DNA from: Lentisphaerota bacterium
GTDB lineage: Bacteria; Verrucomicrobiota; Lentisphaeria; Victivallales; Victivallaceae
DNA length: 64,000 nucleotides
NCBI GenBank assembly: GCA_024225035.1
Contig: JAAEMX010000001.1
Span: forward strand, 56,657-120,656
Reading direction: 5' to 3'
In this document: in pieces, positions 53,830 through 63,864 of the stretch
How the letters are laid out: the number at the start of each line of letters is the position of its first letter
Position numbering within the stretch: position 1 is the first letter of the stretch
Translations under genes and position numbers: made by a program
The notes under the pieces: model-generated
The model's input: only the letters and a program-made list of their open reading frames with translations
What the model was told of the DNA's origin: nothing
Databases searched by the model: none

Positions 53830-55095
53830 TTACATATATAAGTTGTTAGCAGGTATCTCGCTTTCACGCCCAAAACCTTGTCTGACGTTAATATTATCGC
53901 TTGTATCGATTTTAGGTGTTTTAGCTGGACGCCACAGTTTATCCCAGGTGAGTATTCCAGTAATACAGTCTATACCGATATTTAAATATTCTTCATAGCG
54001 TTCTTCATATGTTTTAGTGCCGCCGCTTTGCATTGCGCATCGATATAAAGTTTTGGATATGCCTTGAGCGGAAAGACCCGGAGGGGGATGAACTACATGT
54101 GAAGCCTCAGGAGTCAGATTAGAATTTGACCAGTAGGCGGCTAATGCACAAAGCCCTTCAGGTTCTTGTGTTTTGGGCATTGCGGCATCACGGCAAATAA
54201 CGCCGTTGGTGTCCACAGGAGTCAATATCCAGCGTTTCACAGCTGACAAAGGATCGTCAGCATTTCCGGTTGGTTTGGCTTTGGGCAAGCCGGATATTTT
54301 GAGTGGGAAATGCTGACTCGCTGTCTGGTTGATAAATTTTTCGAGATCATTTATACGGTTTTTGATGCCGTCATAATATTGATCCATCAAGCTGGTATCT
54401 TTAGAAATGGGCTCAGGATTGAGTTCTCTCTCGATAATCTGTCTTACTTTAGCTAACGGGTTTATACCGTTAGTCTTTTCATAATTGCTGTAAATTTTGT
54501 CCAGTCTTGCACGTGAAGCAGCAACTTCAGCAGGAGGAAAAGCATTGATTGCAGTCTCAAATTCGTTAATTACATTTTTAGGCCCTGCCAAATCTGAATC
54601 ATTCAGTGCTTTCATCTTTTGTTGAACAGCTTTAAGCGGGTCATTAGGGTCTGTTATTTTATCTCCGGCAATTTTTTCAAAATCAGCCACAATTGATGCG
54701 GCTTCAGCCTCCTGTTTTTTGCGCAATGCATCAAGGCTTTTAGTGTCGCTTAAGTCGTTGAGTTTGGCCTCAATATCTTTTTTGAATTGTTCTTCTGGCG
54801 GTAACGGATTGGCTTTTTGGGCTTCCTCCAGCTCTTGTTTCAGGTTCGTTATGCAGTTGTAAGCCCACCACACTCCGACTCTGGGATTTACACTGTATGA
54901 CATGAAATCACAGGCCTCTTTCAGCATGTCCTTTTCTGCAAGACGCTGAACCAAATCCTCAGAACGGGTTTCTCCGTTAATCAAGGCGGCGACATCATCT
55001 TCAGGGATGTATGCATTGCTTACTTTGGTTTCTTCTACTGTATTATATTTAAGATATATAAAAGGGATATCAAATCTTTTTCCGTCCCAAGCCAT
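53830..55095 (-). CDS. DUF6931-like VgrG-linked protein with central coiled coil
   Basis: The 421-residue cytoplasmic-type protein has no signal peptide. The segment DLVQRLAEKDMLKEACDFMSYSVNPRVGVWWAYNC (about 48-81) and the C-terminal part AVKRWILTP ... LCALAAYWSNSNLTPEASHVVHPPPGLSAQGISKTLYRCA (about 285-370) follow the DUF6931 pattern, a family that tends to sit beside VgrG and PAAR genes. Between them lies a long coiled-coil insert (about 85-275). GAGGACATG lies before the start. It follows vgrG by 60 bp, so it is probably an adaptor or chaperone for cargo loading on VgrG; that role is inference. Confidence 0.65.
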   Translation of the reverse strand: MAWDGKRFDIPFIYLKYNTVEETKVSNAYIPEDDVAALINGETRSEDLVQRLAEKDMLKEACDFMSYSVNPRVGVWWAYNCITNLKQELEEAQKANPLPPEEQFKKDIEAKLNDLSDTKSLDALRKKQEAEAASIVADFEKIAGDKITDPNDPLKAVQQKMKALNDSDLAGPKNVINEFETAINAFPPAEVAASRARLDKIYSNYEKTNGINPLAKVRQIIERELNPEPISKDTSLMDQYYDGIKNRINDLEKFINQTASQHFPLKISGLPKAKPTGNADDPLSAVKRWILTPVDTNGVICRDAAMPKTQEPEGLCALAAYWSNSNLTPEASHVVHPPPGLSAQGISKTLYRCAMQSGGTKTYEERYEEYLNIGIDCITGILTWDKLWRPAKTPKIDTSDNINVRQGFGRESEIPANNLYM

Positions 55096-55155
55096 ATCAT
55101 GTCCTCGTTTGGGTTTTATTTATTTGGACTGTTCAATGTAATTAACTTATAGTAT

Positions 55156-58100
55156 TTATTTTATATCGAGTCCAGTGTTAACAATTTCGGTGCCATTGCT
55201 GCCTAGGTGCAATCCGACATTTTCTGAACTCATTCCTACTGATTGACTCCTGACAGCAGTAGCTTCTTTTTGGCTGACATTTATACTGCTGCCGATGACG
55301 GAACTGTCATCTTTAGATAGGTCAAGTTTTGAACCTAGAGCACTGTTGTTATTACCAGAGCCTTTGACTCCATTTTGATTGATTCTTCCTGTTGATGAAT
55401 TCAGGCTGCTGCAGCTTTTGCTAAGCTGAACGCTGTCATCGCTGAGGGCGCGCTTACGAACATTGGCCACATTTACCTGATGCTGGTTAATGGCTGACAT
55501 TGAAAGAGATCTTCCAAGCAGAGAACCTGAGCCGGGAGCTACGCTGTTGGCAGCTCTTTTGATAGTGCCGATATATGGCCCCAGGGGGTTACCGTTATTG
55601 TCAACAGCCAGGCCGTCATGAACGATTTTTGTGCAGGCCAGCTCAAGTGAATCATGGGCCATTTCGATGGAAGACGATTTCAGTGCGAAAATTGATTTCA
55701 GAGCAGTTATAATCGCGTAGGTTTCAACAAAAATGTCCTTTATGAACATAATTGAGTCAATAACTGTGCATCCTGCCATTCCTGCTTCCGGTACGATACT
55801 GCCATCCTGACCTTCAACATTAGTATTGATTGTATCCAGCACCTGTTTAACGAGTTGATTCAAGTCTGAGAACACGTCAATTAAAGTACTGCCGCCGCCG
55901 AGAGACAAGTTGAGCCCACGTACACCTAGGTGTCCGAGTGTACTGCTGATTTCACTGCCGAACCAGGTTTTAAGATCACTTTTATAAGTGCCAAGGATTT
56001 CGGTTTGCGGCGCTGCAAGTCCGGCATAGCCCGGAAAAAGTGTGACACAGGAGCTGAAGCTTGGTATTTCTACCTTTGGTTTGGATGGAGCGTTATCATC
56101 ATTATCACGATAATCTTCCACATATCCACAATTCCAGACCGGATCACCGAGAGAGTTGATCATGGTAATTCCGTCATCTTTCAGTACCAGTTTGCTGCGT
56201 CCGACTTGGAGGGTTAGTGAGCTGCCAGCACATATATTGATATCTTTTCCAGCATTGATAAACTGGCTTTGAGAAGCCTGGTTAAGTACGTCTTTGTTGG
56301 AATAAATATTAATTCCTTCAAAATTTCCTGAGCCATCACCGTCGCCACCCGTTCCGGCCATTCTTTTACCTTCTTCAATACAGCTCAGGAAAGGCCCCTG
56401 AGCTCCGGGCAGGAAGAACTCAGTAAGGTATGAAGTCTGGTCTACTTTTGTTTCATCAAAGTCACCGTTATCCATGTTCATAAATGATATTTGACTGAAA
56501 TGTTTTTGTTTGGACTGTTTGCCCAGGTCATAAACGCTCATTGGTATAGTTACATCGGTCGCCAGAGGGTTTTCTGACTGCATTTCACCATCTTCGGTCA
56601 CTGTGGAAGAGCGCAGGAATGATGAATACAGGTTGCGCTGGTCTTCCAGATTTACAGGCGGTTTTACAGTGCTGTTATACGTGCTCCCTATTACTACGGG
56701 TCTTTCTGGATTACCGTTATTAAATGCCACAAGTACTTCCTGACCGCGACGTGGAATTTCAAAGCTGCCGCTGTTAGGGTCAGCCCATATTTGACTGAAA
56801 CGGGCATAAAGCCACATTGATTCGTAATCCGGAGTACTTGAATCCGGTTTTGTGTTATACCATTGCAGTAACAGTTTAATACGGCATGTTTCCATATCCA
56901 GCCAAGCCTGGTTACCGCCAAGAGCATCGCTGAAAGTACTTAATTCACTCGGGAAAGTTTCAACGGTAATGACTTTGGCGGTCAACATAGAGTTGATTAC
57001 CGGCATTTTAGTTTTTAATTGCGGGCGGAAGTTGCATTCAAGGGATTGAGCTTTGAAGACAGCCGCAAAGGAAAAAACATCATCCTGCGAGATTGTACTG
57101 CAGTCTGTTGTGTATGGAGTGGTTCTGGCTTCTAGTTCAATCCGTGAAATTATGCCTTGAATGGATCCGGTTGGGAATCCGTTTAATTCGAATGAAGTTC
57201 CAACATCTATAGTTCTGTTGCCGGTCTTGGCGAGCCAGTTATATGCCTCTCCGCGAGCACGCTCTCCGGCTAGCGATTTTAGCTTGGAGCGGTATGCGGC
57301 AGCTTCAGCTTTATCAGTCAGGTTAACAAAATCGGCATATGGTGTATCAAGCCGCATTTTGTCAGCATGAGAACCCAGCATGGTATTTTGACTGATTGAG
57401 TGATCATCATTATCAAAGAAATTAATATCTGCCTGACGGTAGTCATAGCCCCCCATGCGCAGCAGGCGAGGTGCTATTTCTTCGCCTTTTGAAAAGGCAA
57501 AGACATTATCATCAATACTTCCCGGGACGTAGTTGAGACTTATTATGTTTTGCTGGTTTGAGTCTCTAAATACCATTTTATGACAATAGCCTTCTGAGTT
57601 GTCATCACGGACTGTATGTTCAAAATAATAATAAATACCTTCTTTTTCCAGCAGGCGGTTTATGTAGTCAAAGTCGCTTTCCTGATGTTGTACAGATTGT
57701 TCCAGTTCATAGTATTTGGACGTCTCGTCAATTGAATCAGAAAGCTTGAACTCATGGTTTATATTCCATTCAGTTAACAATTTTTCGACGATTTCATGTG
57801 CTTTGGTTTGACGCAGAATGCGATTTTTTCTGCTCTTTCTCATCAAGTTAATTTTAGGACAGAATTTAGCTCTATACTGGAATAGTTCTTTGTTTACAAA
57901 AGGTAGTCCTGAATAATCGTTTCCTGAGTAGTATCCCTCAATGTGGAATGTCTCAAATATACCGTTGAACACACGCCAGTCGCCATTGTTCTGCTTCAGT
58001 TTTATTGTTGCGCTGCAGCCGAGTATTTTATCCTCGCTGATGACGTCTGAAGTAGTTGGTGAAAGCAGGTTCAGGTAGAGTTCAAAAGGATTTGAGAGTT

Positions 58101-58221
58101 CTAGATAAGAACCGCTTTCAATAGCATTCAGCAGAACTAAATCATTGCCGAAGCTATCCTGCCCGTTCAAGCCGTCTACTTCGATTTGCAGGCTGCGGTT
58201 ATGTTGAGTGTAAATTGGCAT
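55156..58221 (-). CDS. vgrG: Type VI secretion spike protein VgrG (TssI) with long C-terminal extension
   Basis: The 1021-residue protein has the gp27-like base domain at about 1-400: AHEIVEKLLTEWNINHEFKLSD, QHQESDFDYINRLLEKEGIYYYFEH. The gp5-like OB domain lies at about 430-515: WLYARFSQIWADPNSGSFEIPRRGQEVLVAFNNGNPERPVVIGS. A beta-helix-like stretch follows (LTLQVGRSKLVLKDDGITM, about 675-695). Residues from about 700 on form an unusual extension with a helical segment near 820-870 and a Ser/Asn-rich end. The spike pierces target membranes and carries effectors. No other T6SS core gene (tssB/C, hcp, tssK-M) is in the window. The ribosome site is weak. Confidence 0.88.
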   Translation of the reverse strand: MPIYTQHNRSLQIEVDGLNGQDSFGNDLVLLNAIESGSYLELSNPFELYLNLLSPTTSDVISEDKILGCSATIKLKQNNGDWRVFNGIFETFHIEGYYSGNDYSGLPFVNKELFQYRAKFCPKINLMRKSRKNRILRQTKAHEIVEKLLTEWNINHEFKLSDSIDETSKYYELEQSVQHQESDFDYINRLLEKEGIYYYFEHTVRDDNSEGYCHKMVFRDSNQQNIISLNYVPGSIDDNVFAFSKGEEIAPRLLRMGGYDYRQADINFFDNDDHSISQNTMLGSHADKMRLDTPYADFVNLTDKAEAAAYRSKLKSLAGERARGEAYNWLAKTGNRTIDVGTSFELNGFPTGSIQGIISRIELEARTTPYTTDCSTISQDDVFSFAAVFKAQSLECNFRPQLKTKMPVINSMLTAKVITVETFPSELSTFSDALGGNQAWLDMETCRIKLLLQWYNTKPDSSTPDYESMWLYARFSQIWADPNSGSFEIPRRGQEVLVAFNNGNPERPVVIGSTYNSTVKPPVNLEDQRNLYSSFLRSSTVTEDGEMQSENPLATDVTIPMSVYDLGKQSKQKHFSQISFMNMDNGDFDETKVDQTSYLTEFFLPGAQGPFLSCIEEGKRMAGTGGDGDGSGNFEGINIYSNKDVLNQASQSQFINAGKDINICAGSSLTLQVGRSKLVLKDDGITMINSLGDPVWNCGYVEDYRDNDDNAPSKPKVEIPSFSSCVTLFPGYAGLAAPQTEILGTYKSDLKTWFGSEISSTLGHLGVRGLNLSLGGGSTLIDVFSDLNQLVKQVLDTINTNVEGQDGSIVPEAGMAGCTVIDSIMFIKDIFVETYAIITALKSIFALKSSSIEMAHDSLELACTKIVHDGLAVDNNGNPLGPYIGTIKRAANSVAPGSGSLLGRSLSMSAINQHQVNVANVRKRALSDDSVQLSKSCSSLNSSTGRINQNGVKGSGNNNSALGSKLDLSKDDSSVIGSSINVSQKEATAVRSQSVGMSSENVGLHLGSNGTEIVNTGLDIK

Positions 58222-58444
58222 TGTTATTACTTAAAAAGCCGATTGTACTGGTATCGGCTCTGAAATTCCTTGTTTTTTAAATAACTAAATAATAATTATT
58301 AGTGTTATTTCAAGTTTTGCACTGCTGTAAAAGTGCTATTTTAAAGGAATTGCAAAAAAAAGCATTTAAAAAATCAGACAAAAAGATAACGTAATAATAA
58401 TCTATGTAGTCTACTGGCAGACAATAAGGGCATAAAGGAGTTCT

Positions 58445-59317
58445 TTATTCTTTGACTCCTCCAAGCATGATTCCTTTGACAAAATATTTCTGCAGGAATG
58501 GGTAGAGAACCAGAATTGGCAGGATCGTTACAATGATTGTTGCAGCTTTGATAGTTTCAGGTGTAAACTGTGATACTTGAGCTTCACTGGCGCCGCTCAT
58601 CAAGTCCTGATTCCTGTCAATTACAATACGGCGCAGGAAGGTCATAAGCACCTGTTTGGTATCGTCATTGATATAAATCATTGCGTCAAACCACATATTC
58701 CAATGAGATATGGCGGTCATTAACGCAACTGTGGCTAAAACCGGACCTGATAGCGGTATGTATATTTTAAACAAAATATGAAAGTCATTAGCTCCATCGA
58801 TTGAAGCACTCTCAGCAAGAGACTGAGGAATTGATTCAAAATAGTTCTTGATAATAATTACATTGAAGGCATTGGTTAGCTGAGGCAGAATATAGACCCA
58901 TACATTGTTGACTAAGCCAAGGTTACGGATAACCAGATATGTAGGGATAATGCCGCCGCTGAACAACATTGTAAAGAAAACGAGAAATGTCATCAGGCTA
59001 CGGTGCGGCAGGTCTTTTCTGGAAAGCGGGTAAGCGCAAAGGCATGTTACGAGCAGGGTAAGCACTGTACCGACAACTGTTCGGAAAATAGTATTTAGAT
59101 AACCAATAAGCAGATCAGGATTTGAAAACACCATTTTGTAGGCGGTAAGAGTGACTTGACCGGGCCAGATATGGGCTCCGGCACGGTTTGCTTCCGCTGC
59201 GGTGCTGAAAGACATGGAGATCATGAATATAAACGGATAGAGAAAACTGACAATCAAGGCCAGCATTATAATTATCAGAAATATTTGAAAGAGCTTTTCG
59301 CCCGTTGTCATTCTCAT
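58445..59317 (-). CDS. Carbohydrate ABC transporter permease (LplC/YtcP type)
   Basis: The 290-residue protein has six transmembrane helices and the EAA loop ESASIDGANDFHILFKIYIPLSGP, which docks the ATPase. The C-terminal KYFVKGIMLGGVKE is typical of the YtcP/LplC class of permeases for oligosaccharides such as uronate-containing fragments. It is the last gene of the operon, 62 bp after the other permease. No ATPase gene is present, so a shared MsmX-like ATPase elsewhere is presumed. Confidence 0.9.
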   Translation of the reverse strand: MRMTTGEKLFQIFLIIIMLALIVSFLYPFIFMISMSFSTAAEANRAGAHIWPGQVTLTAYKMVFSNPDLLIGYLNTIFRTVVGTVLTLLVTCLCAYPLSRKDLPHRSLMTFLVFFTMLFSGGIIPTYLVIRNLGLVNNVWVYILPQLTNAFNVIIIKNYFESIPQSLAESASIDGANDFHILFKIYIPLSGPVLATVALMTAISHWNMWFDAMIYINDDTKQVLMTFLRRIVIDRNQDLMSGASEAQVSQFTPETIKAATIIVTILPILVLYPFLQKYFVKGIMLGGVKE

Positions 59318-59379
59318 TATTAGTTATCCTTTATAGGGCAGTTGATGCTGCTGCCGTAAACTTAATATCACTATTCATT

Positions 59380-60285
59380 TTACCAGATACCCTGTTCTCC
59401 TTTACTCAGACGTTTGGCTAGACTGTTTACCAGCAGAACCAGAATCATACCTACAAATGATTTAAACAGTCCGGCTGCTGTTCCCAGAGCGTAGTCCATA
59501 GTCTCAAGCCGTCTCAGGACATAAGTGTCCAGAATATCGGCAACGTCATATACACTTGAATTATACATATTGAATATCTGGTCAAAGCCAGCATTCAAAA
59601 AACCTCCTACAGCCAGAATAAGCATAGTTATAATAGTTGGTATCAGGCAGGGCAGGGTAATGTTAGTTGTTTGCTGCCAGCGATTAGCACCATCAACAGT
59701 AGCAGCTTCATAGAGCTGTGGGGAGATGCCTGAAAGGGAAGCCAGATAAATAATCGAACCATAGCCGACTTCCTGCCATATGGCGGTGCCGATCAGGATC
59801 GCTATGAACCAGTAATCCGTCGTCATAAATGGTATTGGTTTGCCATATAGTTTGACAGCAAGCACATTTAACGGGCCATCCGTAGAAAAGATCATTAGAA
59901 ATATACCGCTCAATGTTACCCACGAGAAGAAGTGGGGTATAAATGAGATGCTCTGGACAAAACGCTGATAGGTCCTTATCCTTATTTCATTAATGAGTAA
60001 TGCCAGAATAATCGGGCATGAGAAGCCTATGCTGAGTTTTAAGAAGCTTATAACTAAAGTATTGCGGAGAGCTTTGATAAAAGAGCTGTTCAGAAAAAGC
60101 CGTTGAAAGTTGTCAATGCCGTTCCAATGACTGCCGATAATACCGCTTTTCATAGAGAAATCTTTAAAAGCTATCACAAGCCCGCCCATTGGCAGGTATT
60201 TAAATACAAAAAAGAACGCGAATGGAATAACCAGCATAAGAAATATACACTTATTATGCCAATAGTATTTTAAAGTTCTAATCAT
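59380..60285 (-). CDS. Carbohydrate ABC transporter permease (LplB/YteP type)
   Basis: The 301-residue inner-membrane protein has six helices, the LplB N-terminal FKYLPMGGLVIAFKDFS, the EAA loop EAATVDGANRWQQTTNITLPCL, and the C-terminal TAAGLFKSFVGMILVLLVNSLAKRLSKGEQGIW, closing with a W as is usual in this family. It pairs with the LplC/YtcP-type permease. It starts two bases after the binding-protein stop, so translation is coupled. Confidence 0.9.
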   Translation of the reverse strand: MIRTLKYYWHNKCIFLMLVIPFAFFFVFKYLPMGGLVIAFKDFSMKSGIIGSHWNGIDNFQRLFLNSSFIKALRNTLVISFLKLSIGFSCPIILALLINEIRIRTYQRFVQSISFIPHFFSWVTLSGIFLMIFSTDGPLNVLAVKLYGKPIPFMTTDYWFIAILIGTAIWQEVGYGSIIYLASLSGISPQLYEAATVDGANRWQQTTNITLPCLIPTIITMLILAVGGFLNAGFDQIFNMYNSSVYDVADILDTYVLRRLETMDYALGTAAGLFKSFVGMILVLLVNSLAKRLSKGEQGIW

Positions 60286-60287
60286 AG

Positions 60288-62471
60288 TTATTTCTGCTTT
60301 TTATCTTTTGATGTGTCTTTTGAAGCTGATTCATCTTTATTCGAAGCAGTTGTGCTGATTGATGGCGATTTATCTTTATCCAGAGCACTTGTGCTGGTTG
60401 AAGCTGATTCTTTTTTAGCAGGATTAATTGTGACTTTTTGTGGAATTACAGGTTTTACTATGACTTTTTGTGCTTTAATTATGGCCTTGCTGTCCAAATT
60501 TGATTTAGCGGCAGTCTGCTCTTTCTTTAATTCAGGTGTTGAAGCAGCAGGGGCTGCTTTGTTTACTTTAGAAACTTCAGACTTCTTAGTTTCAGGCTTT
60601 TTAGCTTCAGGTTTATTAATTGAGGCTGCTTTTGTTTTATCAGCTTTGTTTTCCTTTTGAACCTTAGATGGTATTTCAGAAACAGTAGTTTTGGGGACTG
60701 ACTTGGTCACAGCTGCCTGTTTAGCTGTTCTTGGTGGAGTTTTTAGTGCTGCGCTTTGTTTCTTGGCGGCTGGCTTGGACGCTGGCTGCTTAGTCTTGGT
60801 TTTCTTGTCTAACTTATGATCTTCATCAAAAGTTTTATCTTTTATCCCGAGTTTATTAAAGACTTTATGCATGCGGTCATCCATATCCTGAGCTTCTGCA
60901 GTGAGAATAGCGCCTCCCTGTTTAAGCCATAACTCTTTGAACTTATCAAAGGCAGACAGAGGAACTTCGCCTTTTATTATTTCTCCGTAAAACCTTTTTT
61001 GTAGGAAAAGCAGGTCATGTGAATACTTTTCATTGTGTGGCAGGTAATAGAATATGCTTGGAATACCCCATTTGGAATTGCGGTATTTCTCATTAAATTT
61101 TAGTTTTTCAGCGGGAAGATATTTTTTGCTGATTTTGGGGTCGCCGACTCCAAGCAGCGATTCGGTTTGAATAAGCCCTTCGGCATCGCGAATATAAGTG
61201 TTTGATCTGTAAGGCTCCAGCAATACAGCGCCGCTTTTCGGCCCGACTTTTTTATCAGCCCAGTCCCAATGTTTACCTTTGATGCCGATATGGGCTTCGA
61301 TAAACAGTCTTTGGTCGGCATATAAACGGTCAAACATTTTCAGGATGCGGATTACTTTGGCAGGGGTCTTAGCCATGTGACGTCCAAATACCAGTGAATA
61401 ATAATGTACTACGCCAAAAGTCTGCTGCATTCTTTGCTTTGCCGGGCCGTAAGGCGGAGTTCCGGGTGCTATTTCTGATCCCGGCTGGAGGTTGGCTGTC
61501 ATACTGGCAAGAGATGTAGGCGAGTCTTTATCAAAGTTTTCATACCAGCAGCTGTAATTGAGGTATCCGGTCTTGCCATTTGCGAATTTTTGTTTTGACT
61601 GCCGGAAGACATCATCAGTGAGAAAATCAGGATGTATCAAACCTTCCTTGTACCAGGCTCTAAGTGTTCTGAGTGCCATTTTAGCTTCCGGCTGAATGCC
61701 TCCCCATACCGGTTTACCGTTTTTTCGAATCCAGCAGTAAGGACGGGAACCATAAGCTCCAAAAACTTCAGTAAAGGTAGAAGGCGTATATTGAATGTCG
61801 CCGCTCATGCCGTAAGTATCCCTGACGCCGTTGCCATCGGGGTCATCATACGTAAAGCGACGCAAAGCTTCATGCATTTCCTGCAAAGTATTTGGAATCT
61901 TTTTAATGCCTACTTTATGGAGCCAGTCGACTCTCCATACACCAACTCTGGGGTAAAGTCCTTCAGCCCAGAGAAAAGGTATGCCCCAGTTTTTGCCGTT
62001 GGCGTCCATGGTGCATTGCCATGCGTTAGGTTGATAGTCGTTTATGAGCTTAACCAAGTGCGGGGCGTATTTTACCATCATCTTATAGGGGACCTGCATC
62101 AGGTAGCCATTCTGGGAAAATTTCCTGATGAATTTGTTTGGGCACATGAAGAAATCAGGTACGTTACCGGCTGCGAGCATAAGCGGCATTTTGCGATCTC
62201 GCGCTTCTCTACTTAAATATCTGTAGTGCAGGTTTACGTTGAAGAGTTTTTCAAGCAGTTTTTCACGGCGAAGCGCGACTTCCTCCTTATATAGCATAAT
62301 GCCGGAGATGTCGTAATGTTTTGTCGGGTCATCTTTCGTTTTCTGCCAGTTAACTGGATAATCATTGTACCCTTTTTTCCGGCTGCTGCTGGAGGTCGGG
62401 GTTACTGTAATAAAAAAGATTACGATCCCCAATACAATTAACCCTAAAAAACTGATTTCTTTTTTATTCAT
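60288..62471 (-). CDS. Anchored extracellular solute-binding protein with Lys/Pro/Ala-rich tail
   Basis: The 727-residue binding protein belongs to the LplB/YtcP importer. N-terminal helix about 8-25 has no lipobox Cys, so it is anchored rather than lipidated. The binding domain (about 40-540) shows LMLAAGNVPDFFM, GIPFLWAEGLYPRVGVWRVDWLHKVG, RRFTYDDPDGNGVRDTYGMSGD and LRAWYKEGLIHPDF, typical of family 1 solute-binding proteins for oligosaccharides. Residues 555-727 form a low-complexity tail very rich in Lys, Ala, Pro, Ser and Thr, which is not usual for the family and may contact the wall or membrane lipids. First gene of the operon. Confidence 0.85.
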   Translation of the reverse strand: MNKKEISFLGLIVLGIVIFFITVTPTSSSSRKKGYNDYPVNWQKTKDDPTKHYDISGIMLYKEEVALRREKLLEKLFNVNLHYRYLSREARDRKMPLMLAAGNVPDFFMCPNKFIRKFSQNGYLMQVPYKMMVKYAPHLVKLINDYQPNAWQCTMDANGKNWGIPFLWAEGLYPRVGVWRVDWLHKVGIKKIPNTLQEMHEALRRFTYDDPDGNGVRDTYGMSGDIQYTPSTFTEVFGAYGSRPYCWIRKNGKPVWGGIQPEAKMALRTLRAWYKEGLIHPDFLTDDVFRQSKQKFANGKTGYLNYSCWYENFDKDSPTSLASMTANLQPGSEIAPGTPPYGPAKQRMQQTFGVVHYYSLVFGRHMAKTPAKVIRILKMFDRLYADQRLFIEAHIGIKGKHWDWADKKVGPKSGAVLLEPYRSNTYIRDAEGLIQTESLLGVGDPKISKKYLPAEKLKFNEKYRNSKWGIPSIFYYLPHNEKYSHDLLFLQKRFYGEIIKGEVPLSAFDKFKELWLKQGGAILTAEAQDMDDRMHKVFNKLGIKDKTFDEDHKLDKKTKTKQPASKPAAKKQSAALKTPPRTAKQAAVTKSVPKTTVSEIPSKVQKENKADKTKAASINKPEAKKPETKKSEVSKVNKAAPAASTPELKKEQTAAKSNLDSKAIIKAQKVIVKPVIPQKVTINPAKKESASTSTSALDKDKSPSISTTASNKDESASKDTSKDKKQK

Positions 62472-62990
62472 TATTATATTTAATTTTTATCTATTTGTAA
62501 ACTGTTGGCAAAAACAGGTCAAACGCTATGGTTCATGCTGGAGAGTATTTGATATGGAATTACGGCACATGAAATACACGTACCTGTCATTATGTTTTTG
62601 AATACTGGTACTTTTTAACTGATAGTCATATTTTCCTGCAACCACCAGTCAATAACGCTGTATAAGCAGCATAAAACTTAGTCTTTTCACTTTGAGTGAA
62701 AAACAAAGTAACATAATTATTTACATCTGAACAATATCAGTAAATACAAACCGTTTAATACTACCCTCTAAGTCATGAAACCTAATAATTAGAACAATTA
62801 TTAAACTAATTTGTTCCATCAAAAACCATCTTTGCATAGCATTGGGTGAAGAGCTCAATAGCCTCGTATGAGGCAAGGGGAACTATATTACAGCAAGCAG
62901 CAGGAAAAGTGTTATTTTCTTTAGATAAAGAGTTTACACCTTAACTGCCACGTGCTTGCTCGTGTAGATTAAGTTCTGTTTTCTAAATAA
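62472..62990. other. AT-rich intergenic region, upstream of the sugar importer
   Basis: About 520 bp without a gene I can support. It should hold the promoter of the importer (- strand). TTTTCACT and AGTGAAAA (62684-62691 and 62695-62702) form an 8-bp hairpin or operator-like inverted repeat. Several short AT-rich repeats are likely chance. Confidence 0.35.
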
Positions 62991-63864
62991 TTACGCGAGA
63001 AAAACGTGTGGACAAAGTAAGTGGCACTTCCTGTATGCTTGAGTTAGCGCATTATAATATTTTGAGGTTGGAAGTTTACTTTTATGTTTGACTTTTGTTG
63101 TCCATCTACTGCTCATTGTATGCTCATCTATTTTTATTTGATTAGCCTTATCTCCCTTCATCAAGTTTATTTGGTTCAGAAGCAGATCCCTGATTGATTT
63201 CATGTCGCGACAATGCCTGATTGCCGTTTTCAGCTTTTTGGCTCTGCCGATATGGTGGGCAGTGAGTCTTTTGTAAAATGGCGCTTTGGTGTAGTTGTCT
63301 AAATAAGCAATTACTTGCTGTTGAAGTATGTATGATAACTTGGCATAGTAAAAATTACTTACTCTGTAATCAAAATATTGGTTAGCCTTTGCTGTATAGG
63401 TTTGCATTGTTTCGCTAAGGGGCAGGTTTAGGTTATTTTGAAGGTTACTAACTTTCTTTCTGTCACTTTCAAAGAATATTTTGTCACTTGAAGAATCAAC
63501 TATAACCTCGGAGTGATCATTAACTTTTATGATTTCAGCCGGTGAGTATAAACATAAAGGACTTACTGAAAAACAAATGCCTTTTCTTGGGTCAACGTAT
63601 TGCTTTGTTTTGTTGTCATACAGGAACCAATGGAAAATAAATGGTATGTCACAGTCAATTGGCTGGTTTTTTTGGAAAGGAGTTAAGAGGTCATAATCAT
63701 TTCCGGGAAGTTTATATTTGAAGCTATGTAGTTTAGTTATATGAGGATTATCATCTCCGTTGTAATACAGCAGGTGTGTTCTGTCATCCTTAACCATGAT
63801 ACGAACAAGGTCAAGCCTTTTGTCTGATGACTTTGTAATTATTTTGAAGAGGTAACTATAAAGT
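62991..63864 (-). pseudogene. 3' fragment of an AT-rich gene truncated by an IS element, possibly papain-like
   Basis: An open frame of 290 codons ends at 62991 and runs upstream without interruption into the IS terminus at 63865; upstream of that the frame (to 63959) is IS sequence. The native part therefore has lost its 5' end. It resembles no full family I know. FIFHWFLYD followed by QYVDPRKG gives a His and an Asp spaced like the last two residues of papain-type triads (compare DHVF and CDPW of the gene at 46914-48170). The Cys half would have lain in the lost part. The rest is helical and basic. AT-rich like the other two orphan genes. Confidence 0.5.
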
